Notes: generated by a model not told the origin, from the sequence alone. A stretch of 64,000 bases of DNA from Anagrus nilaparvatae (GCA_022575985.1 JAKSXM010000014.1:12648001-12712000), one strand, 5' to 3'. Shown: positions 10,576-21,542, numbered from the stretch's first letter. Program-made: numbers and translations.

Positions 10576-11089
10576 TTTTTAATTTATTCTTACTGCAGAA
10601 ATATTATATAAAATGTAAATTATCCTATCCTAAAAATGAGTTAGTCATCGATACGGTAACTATGTACATTGTTATCGCTAAAAGAGTCATTCTGATTGGT
10701 TCTCGCAATAATGTACACAATACATACATAACATACATGCAAATTTTAAAAACAATAACATTAACACAAGTCAAAAAGTTAGGTTATTTTATTTTAGGTA
10801 TCTTACAAGTTATGTAATAAACCAGTAGCTAATTATTTAATTTATAAATGGTTATTGATAATTAAAAATTATTTATTTAATTCATTTAAAAAATTAATAG
10901 AAAGCATAGATTAATTTAAAATTTAAATTATTGGTTAATATATCATTTTTTTTGCATATATTTCAAACCTCAAATCTTTGTTATGTAAATTATGTTTTTA
11001 AATTTTTAACTATTTTTTTAAATGCATAAGAGAAGTACTTGATGATTATGATCATAATAATAATAATGATAGTAAATAATAGTATATTA
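10576..11089. other. Gene-free AT-rich stretch
   Basis: No gene, RNA or convincing repeat is seen. The sequence is mostly A/T with short runs. Confidence 0.4.
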
Positions 11090-11205
11090 CGACCCATGGC
11101 CAGAAAAATAAAGCCCCAAATCGCAGTTTACCACCCTCGGCTTCGTCTCGGAAGGTAATTTACGTGCGATTTCAGCCATTCTTTTTTTATGGCTAAGGGT
11201 CGTAT
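11090..11205. repeat. Small palindrome shared with 55112-55230
   Basis: The outer arms TACGACCCATGGCCAGAAAAA and TTTTTTATGGCTAAGGGTCG enclose a block containing ACCCTCGGCTTCGTCTCGG. The same structure recurs at 55112-55230. After it both loci continue with a shared ATTTTTCTGCG-CAG-TG-CGAGAAA segment in the same orientation. The short minus-strand open frame across it is not a gene. Confidence 0.6.
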
Positions 11206-11499
11206 ACGATTTTTCTGCGGCAGTGGCGAGAAAGTGCAGTGGCAATAGGAAATACGTGCTTTCTGATCATTGTCCAGAAAAAATAATTCTGTCTTTAAAA
11301 AAAAATTATATTCCAATAAATAAATAAGAAACATTCGGACACTTATAGGGATTCTTTAGTCTGTTTAACTTATAAAAAAGAAAATTCAGATTTTTATTTT
11401 GTTGTACAACTTAGTAAAAATTTACAGAATCGTGAAAAAACTGATTATCCAAAAAATGCAAAAAAAATTAGGCTTGAATATAGCTTGAATATTAACATA

Positions 11500-11775
11500 G
11501 AACATGTTTATAGGGGGGGGGGGGGGGTAACTCAGTAGCTCCAATAGTTAAGAGTGTCCGGGATGTCAAATGGGACTTTCTAAACTTTGATTTGGAGACT
11601 TAGAATAATTTCAGTTTCGGGACTTAAAATGATTTTAATTTAGAAACTTAAAATAATTCGAATTAAAAGACTTGATTTAGAAACTTTATTATTTCTTATT
11701 TTAATTTAGGAATTAAAATGATTTCGTTTTAGGGCTTTCGAATAATCCAGGGCTACGAATAGAAAATAATTTAAA
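11500..11775. repeat. Dispersed minisatellite family (TTTAGGGACTT), locus 1
   Basis: AACATGTTTATAGGGG followed by a long G-run (about 11514-11527) leads into an irregular 23-25-bp array of GGACTTAGAATAATTT-like units up to about 11775. The same combination of AACATGTT, a G or C run and this array is found at 31580, 34060, 41161 and 56340. Non-coding. Confidence 0.6.
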
Positions 11776-12841
11776 ATAATTTGGGATTGAGACTACTTTC
11801 GACGAATCTGCATAATTTTTAATAAAGGCTAATTGAATCTACATTTGGGTTTCAAAATTTGAGTTCCTTATAAAATTTACATGTCCATACATGGGCTCAT
11901 ATGTTTAATTTATCTTGGATTGGTTAGAAAATACTTAATTATGAATCATCTAATGTAAATCAAAAGATTAAAAAATGAAATTTTTTATCTGCATAAAAAA
12001 TTTGTTATGCCTGATATTGAATAATTAATGAATTATTCAATTAGGTAAAAATTCGTCCACGATGCAGTAAAGATAGTTTAGGAAGTAGTAAGAAAAATTT
12101 ATAATACTCGGCATATGAAATTTTACCTCACCGGATTAATTTATGAACCCGATATAACATAAAAAAATAAAATATTTATGTATGCGAAAAAAGACATATG
12201 TTATTGCGGTAAAAAAAAGAAAATATTATTAATCTATACTGACCAAAAATGGAAATAGCTGCCAAAAGTCTAGAATGGGATCTAGGAAGATAAAATTTAA
12301 AGAAATAATGATTTTTTATAAGGGTGAAATCTAGAGAATAAGACAAAACAATTGGCCGAGAAAAAAGGTGTTAAAAGTTATTCATTTTTGTGATATTTCT
12401 TTCGGTAAATATATTTTGGTACTTATTTGAAATGAAATGTACTACAATAACTAGATGGATTCTATAACGAGTTTAGATCCAGATATAGGGTGTATATTTG
12501 AAATATTAACATTAAAACCCATAAAATGCTAAGAAAATTATACAGCGTTCTAGGAATGACTTAGATTCTTCAACAGCGGCACTTTTTATTTTCAAAAATG
12601 TTTGGATTACAAAAAACATATGAGAAATATTATCAAAATAATAATAATTTACTTTGAAAATCTATTCCTACCAGATAAAATATTACTGTCACCGTAAATC
12701 AGAATAAAACGAGACATGGTTTTAATACCTTATATTTTGATTTTTATTTCGTTTTAGAAGAATTTGAATCATCTCAAGATTGCTGTATCATTTTCCCTTG
12801 GTATTATAAGAGTTTCATGTATACAGTTTTATTTATACGTG
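11776..12841. other. Gene-free AT-rich stretch
   Basis: I can support no gene, RNA or repeat here. Confidence 0.35.
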
Positions 12842-13397
12842 TATTGATTTGGTAAACCACAAAATTAGTGTTTTTCGAAACAAGTGATATAAAGTTGTAT
12901 TACACCGAATGCGAAAGTTCACAGACCCGAGGTGTGTAGCACTGAGGGACTATAATCGTTTCGATGAAATATACATTTATATAACAAATTTCGAAAATAG
13001 TTTTATTTAAAAAGTGCGGTAAAGTTTACCCATTTGTAACGAAAGTTCAACTTTACGCACGATGTTAAATAAAAGTATTTACTATGCGAAAAATTTAAAA
13101 TAAAATAACGGTCCACTAAGTAAAAAGAGTTGCTTTTTTTAAGAATCTGAAGTCAGATTTTTGATTCAGTCTTTTGTTAAGTTAATAATCAAAGTCAGAT
13201 GGCCAGAATGATAAAAAAACGTTTTGTGAAAACTCTGAATTTTTATTATTGACCCTGTCGCTGCGCTGTAATGACTTCCTAAAAGGCTAAATAAAAAATC
13301 TGACTTTAGATTCTTATATAGCAATCAGGAGACTATTATTTTATTTTAAATTTCTCGCATACAAAATACTTTTTTGTTGCGGTTTACCAAATCAATA
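12842..13397. mobile_element. TA-flanked inverted-repeat element
   Basis: TA is followed by TTGATTTGGTAAACC at 12844, and GGTTTACCAAATCAA is followed by TA at 13381-13397: perfect 15-bp terminal repeats with a TA duplication, as in Tc1/mariner-derived MITEs. An inner palindrome (about 13055-13375) pairs AAATTTAAAATAAAATAA and a TCTGAAGTCAGATTTTT-like block with their reverse copies. No transposase. Confidence 0.7.
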
Positions 13398-13708
13398 AGG
13401 TCTTCTTACTTAGAGGGTTTTCATCTTTAATGAATGATACAATTCAATTCAAATTGTTATAGAAGAATTAATACATAATTTAAATAAGTCATTCTCTGCG
13501 CGAAGCGCAGTTGGGTCTAGTTTAATAAATAATAATAAAATATTTAATCTTTCATTTTTTAAAACTCACCCCCTTGTTTACAAAAGGCACCCACTAGGAG
13601 GGTTGCAATTACACGCGTATTTGATTTTTTTCCATCTCTTGGGAGCCCTAGCAATTATTTTTAATTATAAATAAAATTTTTGAACATTTAAGAACATGTT
13701 AAGTTTCT
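13398..13708. other. Gene-free stretch before repeat copy B
   Basis: Nothing codable is seen. A short perfect palindrome CTGCGCGAAGCGCAG lies near 13495-13509. Confidence 0.35.
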
Positions 13709-14055
13709 TTAAGGATTATTTGAAAATTTACCCCACTTTAGAGGTTGATATCTCATTTTGTATAGGTTGTAGGTAAAAACGGACTCCGGAAATGAAAACA
13801 GTGACTCAAATTACCTACTAGGTGAGTTTTTCAGCCTATAATATACAGTGTCTATTACCAAAAAATTCAACTATCCAAATTGTCTGTTGGGTATTAATAG
13901 GTTAATATTATTTGTATTATTCTTTAGTTTATGGTAAATTATTAATTTATTTTATATTGGTTTATTTTTTTAAAACAATTTTTTTTTATAAATAAATGCA
14001 TAAACATCATTTAATAAAATATATTTCTTTTTATTAAAAATAAAACACATATAAT
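13709..14055. repeat. Dispersed 350-bp repeat, copy B
   Basis: Direct-orientation copy of 10213-10575 starting at TTAAGGATTATTTG and ending in the AATAAAATATATTTCTTTTT region. Identity is high with small deletions, for example near 13840 and 13875. This copy has no element inserted at the TTAA, so it serves as the uninterrupted reference for copy A. Confidence 0.7.
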
Positions 14056-14509
14056 TTAAAGTTTTATTTTGATTTTATCCTTGATTCAGAATTACTGTGC
14101 GATTAAAATACAATAATGTATAAAATGTAATTAATAAAATCAAAAAATACTTATCATTAAATTTGCGAATAATATTATAGGAAAATTAATTTTATGAATA
14201 TAGAAAATATTTTTAACATTATAATAGTTAAATTAATAATTTTTTGTTAATCGCTCAACGGATTAGACTACCGAGTAGCGTGACGTTAAAAAAGATTTAG
14301 TCAATATAATAATACATATCCCGGTAATTTATTAATTTTATGGGTGATTTTAATATTAAAATGTCTGAAGTTAATATTCTGTTAATTTGATTTCAAAATT
14401 TAGTTTTGCGCTGATCTACATAAATTTTGATGCACATAAGTTTCAAATTTCATTATCACATAAAAAAAAATTCCTTAAGTTGCAGTTTAATTTGAGTCAC
14501 TATTTACTC

Positions 14510-15203
14510 TTGTCTGGGACGTTGGACGCACCGCCTTATCATCGATTTGGAAAGCTGGATGAACCGTGATCATGGGGAGGTAGACTTCTACCTCACACAG
14601 TTCCTAACTGGTCACGGTTATTTTCGCGATATGCTTTTCAAGTGGCGCAAGGTGACATCTCCGGAATGCTTGCATTGCCCGGGTGAGCTGGATACCGCTG
14701 AGCACACCGTTTTTTGGGTGTCCTCGTTTCGCTGAAGGGCGACCGCCCTTCGATGAATGGAGGCCGGAAGGAGTCGTCCCGGAAATGCTGCGCAGTACCG
14801 CTAACTGGTACAGTGTGGCAGAATACGTACGGACGACACTGATTAAAAAAAAGGAGGAAGGTTTCCTCTCGTAGGAAAATCTCCTCCTTTATTGACAGGG
14901 TATGGCGAAGAAATGCCTTGGCTGCATTGTTTCCGGACCAAAGTAATACCTAAACAGGGAGTCCCGGTCCGGATTCTATGATATTGTCATAAATGCAGGA
15001 GGGTGGGGAGTTTAGTGGGTATTGTAATTCCTCCTCAGTTATATCAGTATAACTGGGTATCTGGGCAACCCCAGATACAAATTTGAGGTTGAGTCCCACA
15101 TAACCATACAGAACGCGGTATATGGTATGCGTAAATGCATTCTCCTCGTCCTACGAAAGAGGCCCCTTCTTGAAGGGGCACAAAAAAAAAAAAAAAAAAA
15201 AAA
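14510..15203 (+). mobile_element. 3' end of an R1/I-like LINE with poly(A) tail
   Basis: A block clearly richer in G and C than its surroundings begins near 14510 and stops abruptly at a run of about 22 A (15182-15203). It contains the C-terminus of a LINE ORF2 and about 300 bp of 3' UTR. This is a typical 5'-truncated LINE insertion. I could not define a target-site duplication. Confidence 0.75.
14519..14874 (+). pseudogene. LINE ORF2 C-terminal fragment with CCHC knuckle
   Basis: The first frame reads DFYLTQFLTGHGYFRDML, then ECLHCPGELDTAEHTVF. The second, one base away, reads GCPRFAEGRPPFDEWRP and ends at TAG 14872. Together these show the C-x2-C-x8-H-x4-C knuckle found after the reverse transcriptase in R1 and I-type LINEs; its last Cys lies in the second frame. 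The shift falls in a T-run near 14708-14713. The reverse transcriptase and endonuclease are absent through 5' truncation. In an intact element this tail binds the element RNA during target-primed reverse transcription. It is a dead fragment. Confidence 0.75.
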
Positions 15204-15524
15204 TTTCTACTTACCAATTTTAATGAAATTTAAATAATTCAAAGTACGATGGTAAAAAGCTAGCTTATATAATCGAATCATTAAGTATATACATATTGAA
15301 ATTAATTACAATTTTATAGATAATTTGACTTTATAAAATTAAATATAAATAATCTAACAATTTATAAAATTAATTATAGATAATTTATACAATTTGATCT
15401 TTAGATATTTAAATCACACATTATTATTATACGATTTATACATTATGTTTCTTAATATAATACAACATGAAGAGATTTATTTATAGAAAATTTTATTTTT
15501 CATTATTAACACAATTTTCTTCAT
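15204..15524. other. AT-rich spacer
   Basis: No gene or structure is seen between the LINE tail and the BEL/Pao remnant. Confidence 0.35.
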
Positions 15525-16700
15525 TGTTTAAAATATTTAGTGGTACTGGTTTATGTATTAGTCTTTTGAGCTCCAATGATCCAGTTTTATGGTCAACCAC
15601 TTATACTAAACCATCAGGACCTTGGTAAACCTTAATGATCCTTGCCAATGGCTATTTTTAGAGTGTCATATTCTTATCTAAGACCCGTATCATATCACCA
15701 ACATCAGTATTTTTACTTTCAGTATACCATTTATGACGTTGTTGTAAAGTTTGCAAATATTCCTGGGACCACTGCTGCATCCAGTCCTTAATTATTTGCT
15801 GTACTAGCTTGAAACTTTGAAGTGGAGGGATTTTTTCATTCTAATAGTTAGGAAGAATACTCGACTGAGCTTGATCCAAAAGCAAAAATGGGGACAAAAA
15901 TAACTTATCCGAAGGGTCCTCAGTTAAAGGTATAAGAGGTCTAAAAGTAAGATAGGATTCTATTTGCTTCAATTGCTTCCAATTACTTCAAAAGTGAGTT
16001 TATGATTTCCCGATACTCTCCTAATATGATGTTTAACCGATTTCACCGCAGCCTCCCAGTTCCCTCCCCAAAATGAGGAGCACACGGTGCATTGAATGAG
16101 CAAGAAGTTCCTTCATCAGCCAATTATCCTACGAGCTTCTGCATATAGTCTGTGGAGTCCATATACATTTGCCGTAAGATATTATTGGCACCGACAAAGG
16201 TCATACCTTGGTAATTGTATAAACCTGAGCACTGCCCCCTAGTGGAAGTAAATTTGCAAAAAGCTAAGATAAAATCATCACTAGAATAACTTGTGACCAA
16301 TTCTAAATGTACAGCCTTTGTTGCCATACAAACAAAAGCTGCAATATATTTATAGGTACGACTACCACGCCTCCTGAATCTTAAAATATCTACAGGACCA
16401 ACATAATCGACTCCTGTCTGCCTAAAAGGTTTATCAGGTCTAGTAAGCCTAACCACGGGTAATATATCCATTTTTGAGAAACCGTGTCACAATCAATTTA
16501 GATAATTTGCAATTATAAGGTAATATAAATGAATGTTTCTGATACGGATCCAAGAAAGACTTTTGAACTGGTCTCCCAACTTTTAATCAGTTTTTATCAT
16601 CAAGCCAATGATCTAATTTAAGTAAACTCGAATATTCTCTATCTTTACCACTTTCTAAATATTTTAAGTCTTGTTTAAAATGAGATTGTTGTTCTATGAA
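15525..16700 (-). pseudogene. BEL/Pao LTR-retrotransposon pol remnant (integrase region)
   Basis: Read right to left on the minus strand, the order fits BEL/Pao pol. First comes a segment before the integrase (KLDHWLDD and HSFILPYNCKLSKLIVTR, 16500-16700), with an in-frame stop after WLDDKN. Then the integrase core (16124-16471) shows FRQTGVDYVGP with the first catalytic Asp, and YKYIAAFVCMATKAVHLELV. Where the family has an Asp-Asn-Gly-Thr-like motif before NFVGA, this copy reads YNYQGMTFVGA, so the second catalytic Asp is lost. The C-terminal part continues to about 15525 with WMQQWSQEYLQTLQQRHKW and IKVYQGPDGLV. Integrase inserts the cDNA copy into chromosomes. Several stops and at least one frameshift (near 16470) make it dead. 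No LTRs are visible. Confidence 0.8.
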
Positions 16701-17440
16701 GATCTAGACTAGACTAGCCTTTATCAATTCCAAAACTGAAGGAGGTGCAAAACATATTAATTTATATGAGATTTGAAACCAACTGTTATTCAATAACTTT
16801 AAGTGATTCCTGCCTATTATTACAAGTTTTATGTTAGTTTTTATTAATAATCTATCTTTGTAGCGTAAAATGTATGAGGTTATACGCAAAAGTTTCTAAA
16901 GATCTGAATATTTTTCTATTAAATCCCAATTATCAGCTTTGCGAAATTTTCCTTTTTTTTTTACAGAACATCCAAAAAATTCCACACGTGTTTTAATTAA
17001 TTTATTTATATATATATTTTTTTTAAATTAAAAGTCAATATCGCGTGCGTTAACAAACGTCTTTTTCATTATTTTTTTTTTTTTTATAAAACAATCACCA
17101 TGCGATTACTCTACGCACCTTTTTCTTTCGAAAAAGAAAAGTTAATTTTCTCAATGAATAACCAATTCACTGATCCTGACACTGAAACTGTAGTTCTCAT
17201 AGTTGTTAGCGGTAAGGAAAAAGTTTTAATTAATTAGTTTCTGTAGGAAACAGGAAACCAGAATAGACCAAGTCTTATTATTTGTTTCTTCTTGCTCTCA
17301 TGAACTAATAGAAATACACTCATGGAAAAAAAGTTTACGAAAAAGTACAAAAAACGCTGCCAAGTAATTGGCACTATAGTTCCTCATTAACAACAAAAAA
17401 ATGTTCTTAATGGTCTATTTTACCTAGTAAAAACGGTAAT
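16701..17440. other. Mostly gene-free; possible further pol remnant
   Basis: A minus-strand open stretch at 16704-16889 (LLNNSWFQISYKL) is reminiscent of the segment upstream of the BEL integrase, but the match is weak. From 16900 to 17440 nothing is supported beyond A/T runs. Confidence 0.3.
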
Positions 17441-17448
17441 TCTATTAG

Positions 17449-17950
17449 TACTTTCATAGAAAAAAATTAAGAACTTCGTTCCAAATATTGCTATTTTTTA
17501 AATTTTTTTATGTAAAAAAATTTTTTTTTTAATTTTTAAAAAATTAAGTATAAATTGGAGATATTGAGTTAAAATTATAATTATAGATATTAGCACTTTC
17601 TTAGAAAAAAATTAAATACTACGTAAACTACATTCAAAAATAAAAAAGATAATGGTGCTATTTATTTTTTTATGCAAAAAATTTTAAGAAAGAATTTAAA
17701 AAAAAATTGAGTATTAGAATTGAGATATCAAGAAAAAGAATATTTTCAAATATTAGTACTTTATCGAAATGAATTAGATAATACGTTCAAAAAGAAAAAA
17801 ATGTTTCTGTTTTTTTTTTATTTTTTTGTGAGAATAATTTTGAGAAAAAAATTTTCAAAAAATTAATGATTAGATTCTAAATATGGATTAAAACCACACT
17901 TTCAGATATTAGTAATTCCTTAGAAAAAAATTAGATACTGCATACAAAAA
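17449..17950. repeat. Tandem repeat, about 140-165-bp unit
   Basis: The block TATTAGTACTTTC-TAGAAAAAAATTA followed by CTACG recurs near 17449, 17588, 17753 and 17907. A related block lies near 21645 (TATTAATACTTTTATAG). Units are separated by poly-T and poly-A segments. The array ends where the AGGCACGATCA repeat starts at 17973. Confidence 0.55.
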
Positions 17951-18000
17951 TAAAAAAAATGATAGTGTTTTTAGGCACGATCATCCTATGTATGCAAAGA

Positions 18001-20820
18001 GACGTCAACCAGGCTCTAGTATATGTAAATATTGGATTGATGTTATGTGTATAGACAGCAATGACGTAGTACGTAACCATGCTAACAAGATCCCTTCCTT
18101 TCTGAGTGATCATAACCTCGTTGCAGATATTTATGCCAAAACCTCCTAAGGAGACATTTTCTTTTCGAAAATTAAATAACATCGCACCTGAAGCTATCAA
18201 TGAGGTTCTGACTTGCCTGGATTGGTCGAATTTTACTAAAACAAACATCAATTTGGATAATGCTGTTTCCAGCCTTAGTAAAAATCTACAGACTGCAATA
18301 GATACACTGGCACCTCTTAAAGCAATAAATACTAGAAAAACGAAACATCCTTGGATTGATGGCAAACTCGAAAAACACCTCTCTCTTAAATGAATTACTT
18401 TTATTCACTGAAGAGATTTAGGTACTCTAAGAGGCAGCTCATAATATCTTCTTAAGAACCAGACTTAACGAAGCAATTGAGAATAATCGTGATATTTGGC
18501 GTGAAATGAGAAATTCAGGACTCATACCAATACCTCGCAGTGATCTTTATGGATTCTACTTGGATGATCTAAATGTATACTTTGCGAGTGTTTCAACATC
18601 ACAAACGGAAAATCTCGGTATCACCTCAGAATTGATTAATTCTGCACCTCATAACGGTTTCAATTTCAAAGAGGTTACCTTGAATAGGCGTCATCTTAGC
18701 TGTAGCTCTTATTTTCTTCGCAAGCTACTGGTACTGATGGTATACCTCACAGAGTCATTACAAAGTCACTTCCCACGGTTGGTCTTTATCTGGTAAAGCT
18801 TTTCAATAAATCACTGACAGGTGGAGCTTTTTCTGCAACGTAGAAAGTATCGCTAATAGTGGCCATTAAAAAGACATCTACTCCATCCTCACCATCAGAT
18901 TTTCGGCTAGTAGCTTTACTATGCTTCTTAGCAAAGGTTCTTAAAAAGCTGGCTTATGACCAGATTACTGATTATTTACAGCAGAAGAAACTACTTGACC
19001 CACTGTAGACTGGTTTTCGACCATACAGTAGTTGTGAGACAGCATTAATAAAACTGACAGAGGACATACGAACCGGTAGAAGCAAAAAACTAATGACGTT
19101 AATTCTTCAGTTTGACTTTAGTAAGGCTTTTGATTCCATATCTCCTGCATTGATTCAAAAATTAATATCAATGGGGTTTTCAAAAAATGCCTTACTATGG
19201 ATCAAATCTTATCTTCACGAACGGCTTCTACAAGTCACTAATAAGTCATCAACCTCTGATCCACTTGAAGTTAACCTTGGTGTCCCACAGGGGTCGATTT
19301 TAGGTCCTCTTTTGTTCTGCATTTATATTGATAACGTTAAAGACTATCTTCATGAGTGCATCCATCATCTTTTATATGCAGATGATCTACAAATATATAT
19401 ACAGACTTTGTAACCCCCATATGGGTTACGCTACGTACAATAAAATAATATATGTGTTTTTTATGTACACGAGTATAGAAAATATGTGCTACCCGCCTAA
19501 TGCACCTCTAATGAGGTTGTTAACAATCCCTTTCGACACAAAATGTGCAAGAGGGCTGAGCCAACTGACTTCAAAGAAGTCAGTTGTAAAAATATACATA
19601 GGATGGGAAAAGGAAGGGTTTAAGGACAAACGTCACCTTAAATAAAAAATTCGATTTGTTTAGAATCTCCTTATTTATTTATGAACTTAGATACACTAGA
19701 GGTTCAGGTGACGATTGCCAAAAGAAAGAAGAAGGCCCGATTTTGCAGGCTCTTTTATAACTGGTCAACCGTCTTCCTGAATAATCTAGAATGTTTGAGA
19801 ATATTTAATTTTAATATCCTATATGATTATTTAATTTAATATTTAATTTATTAAAATTTGAACTATTTTTTATTTTATTTATTTAATTAAATAAATTAAG
19901 ATTTTTTCTAGAAGATTCTAATTTTTTCTATGCTTAAATTTAATGTTAATTTCTATGTATTTAAATCTAAATCTAACTTAATCTAACTATTTACATATTT
20001 ACAATATTCATATGCAGTTGCACAATTTCCTGCATTCCGGACTGCAAGGGAAAAGTGCATCTGCATCTTTTTGAATTTTATAATTTGTTTTCTGGAAAGT
20101 GCTGCCATCAAGATTATCGTCGTCGTGAATATAAATTTATTGATGTCTTATAAGGACGATGATCTTGGTGCTATTTTTCAAATATTTTACGTATGTAAGA
20201 CTGTAAGAGAGGTGTCCATTACCATAGGTTACAACTTCACTAGAAAATATACATGAAGCTATTGTGAAGCTATCATAAGCAGCCTATAATATCAATACCT
20301 GGGCTCAAACTATCTCTCTGAGACTTAATACTGACAAAACAAAGATCATTTACTTTTGTACAAGTTATTTTATAGAACAAATTGATAAATTAAAGCTTTC
20401 TGGTGTTAAAATAAGTGAAGGTGTTACTGCCATCATAGATAATATATTAAATTCGAAAGCGCATAATAACATCTATAGGCAAGAAAGTCAATAGAGTCCT
20501 CTATACACTCAGGTTTATTAGGCAATGTACTACGGATCTCTGCGAATTAAACTTGTACAGGCCATGGTTGCTCCTCATTTGGATTTTTGTTCTGTTGTAT
20601 ATCTTGATTGTTCATCAAATTTACTTGACAGAATAAAGCTATTCTTGCTAAGGTATATTTTTGGGATTCGTAGGGACAGTCACATTACTCCATGGCAACT
20701 GATCCTTTCAAGTACAAGGTACAAAAAGCTGGTATTCGAGTCCTTCTAAAACAAGGTTCCTTCCTTCCTTAAACTTTTTTAAGACAGCGTTAACTGTTCA
20801 CTGAAAGACCTTAAATTATG
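18001..20820 (+). pseudogene. LINE 1 endonuclease/reverse-transcriptase remnant
   Basis: In order: the end of an apurinic-type endonuclease (ICKYWIDVMCIDSN and FLSDHNLVAD, 18020-18125); a linker with LDWSNFTKTNINLDN and HPWIDGKLEKH (18106-18393); the start of the RT near 18720-19020 (GTDGIPH, then FRPYSSCETALIKLTEDI); RT motif A with catalytic Asp in LQFDFSKAFDSI; GVPQGSILGPLLF; and motif C LLYADDLQIY (19093-19408). The thumb and C-terminal region resume after the solo LTR (LRLNTDKTKIIYF near 20310, then LDFCSVVYLDC and RYIFGIRR at 20570-20680). Stops and frameshifts occur near 18125, 18393, 18840 and 19006 and after 20280. The intact protein would nick DNA and reverse-transcribe its RNA. This copy cannot make it. 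Confidence 0.8.
19409..20233. mobile_element. Solo LTR (Gypsy-type size of target duplication)
   Basis: 825 bp beginning TGTAACC and ending GGTTACA, a perfect 7-bp inverted end with the TG...CA rule. It is flanked by ACTT at 19405-19408 and 20234-20237. An AATAAA signal occurs near 19641. It interrupts the LINE reading frame directly after the YADD motif; the frame on both sides agrees when the LTR and one ACTT are discounted. No internal retrotransposon sequence is present, so this is a solo LTR left by recombination between LTRs. A non-autonomous DNA element with 4-bp duplication is the alternative. Confidence 0.75.
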
Positions 20821-21489
20821 TATATGATGCGATTAACTTATAAAATTTAAGTGCGATTTAAGTGCGATTAACTTATAAAATTAAAATATATAACAATAAT
20901 GATATTGACTAACGTTATTTTAACTTGGTGTTATTATATATATTTTTAATATATTAATATGTTTACATGTTTATATTTTTTTACTATTTGTTATTTACTG
21001 ACGATGATTTATATTTATTATAAACTCTAACTGTTAAATGCTAATGTTACGTACTATTGTACTTACTACTGCTACTATTGAACTGTTAATTTTATTTTAT
21101 TTTATTTTATCTCTATTTAAAATTACCAAAATTTATAAACTTTATATATTTATATTAAATTAGCTATAGTGTTACAATGTTATATCTATGTATCAAATTT
21201 TGTAGTTTGTCAAATAAACAATCGTTTATATTTATATTTACATTCACATAGATCAAAGCGTGCCTTATAAGTTTGTCAGGTGAAAAAACGGAAAAGTTTT
21301 GTAATTTGTCCAATTCGTGGAGAAATTTGGTCCTTAGGTTATTCCGATGCCTCTAAATGCTTATATTGCCTTGGTATGTGATAATAAATAATAGTTTTCA
21401 ATTTATAAGGGTGTGGATCCCATCAACGTTATTAAAGATAAAATACTCAATAAATGTGATCGTGCCTGAAATAAAAAAGCCTTAGCTTT

Positions 21490-21542
21490 AATAAAAAAAT
21501 CGCAAAGAAGTATATCAAATACTTCTTTGCGATTTTTTTATT
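21490..21542. repeat. Perfect 23-bp-stem hairpin
   Basis: The left stem contains AATCGCAAAGAAGTA and the right stem its exact complement, 23 bp each (21490-21512 and 21520-21542), around a 7-nt TATCAAA loop. It follows a CCTTAG segment shared in inverted form with 26808. It is not a bacterial terminator; probably the inner edge of an inverted-repeat element. Confidence 0.7.

Larger units (their letters stand above)
17997..21250 (+). mobile_element. LINE 1: Jockey/CR1-like LINE, 5'-truncated and interrupted
   Basis: It starts inside the endonuclease domain and ends with 3' UTR and an AT-rich tail near CAATCGTTTATATTTATATT. Its left and right flanks are the two halves of a repeat whose intact copies read through, so the insertion point lies between CTATGTATGCAA and ATAGAT. 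A solo LTR (19409-20233) sits inside its reverse transcriptase. Confidence 0.75.
17973..21467. mobile_element. AGGCACGATCAC-ended repeat, split by a LINE
   Basis: AGGCACGATCA at 17973 and its reverse complement GTGATCGTGCCT ending at 21467 are the two ends of a repeat about 240 bp long once the inserted LINE (about 17997-21250) is discounted. Uninterrupted relatives start at 29596, 30044 and 43226. The order GTGCCTTATAAG, GGTC/GGTG-AAAAAAC, GTGGAGAAATTTGGTCC, CGATGCCTC and GATAATAAATAA is shared. No coding capacity; probably a non-autonomous DNA element. Confidence 0.6.

Noticed and set aside
14387..14569. Short open frame before the R1-like fragment
   Set aside because: Mostly AT-rich flank; the only coding-like part is the LINE itself.
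17931..18365. Minus-strand open frame of 144 codons
   Set aside because: It is the reverse of the LINE 1 endonuclease/linker region, which has recognisable motifs on the plus strand.
21490..21542. Bacterial intrinsic terminator
   Set aside because: The hairpin with T-run looks similar, but the context is an animal genome and the structure is part of inverted repeats.
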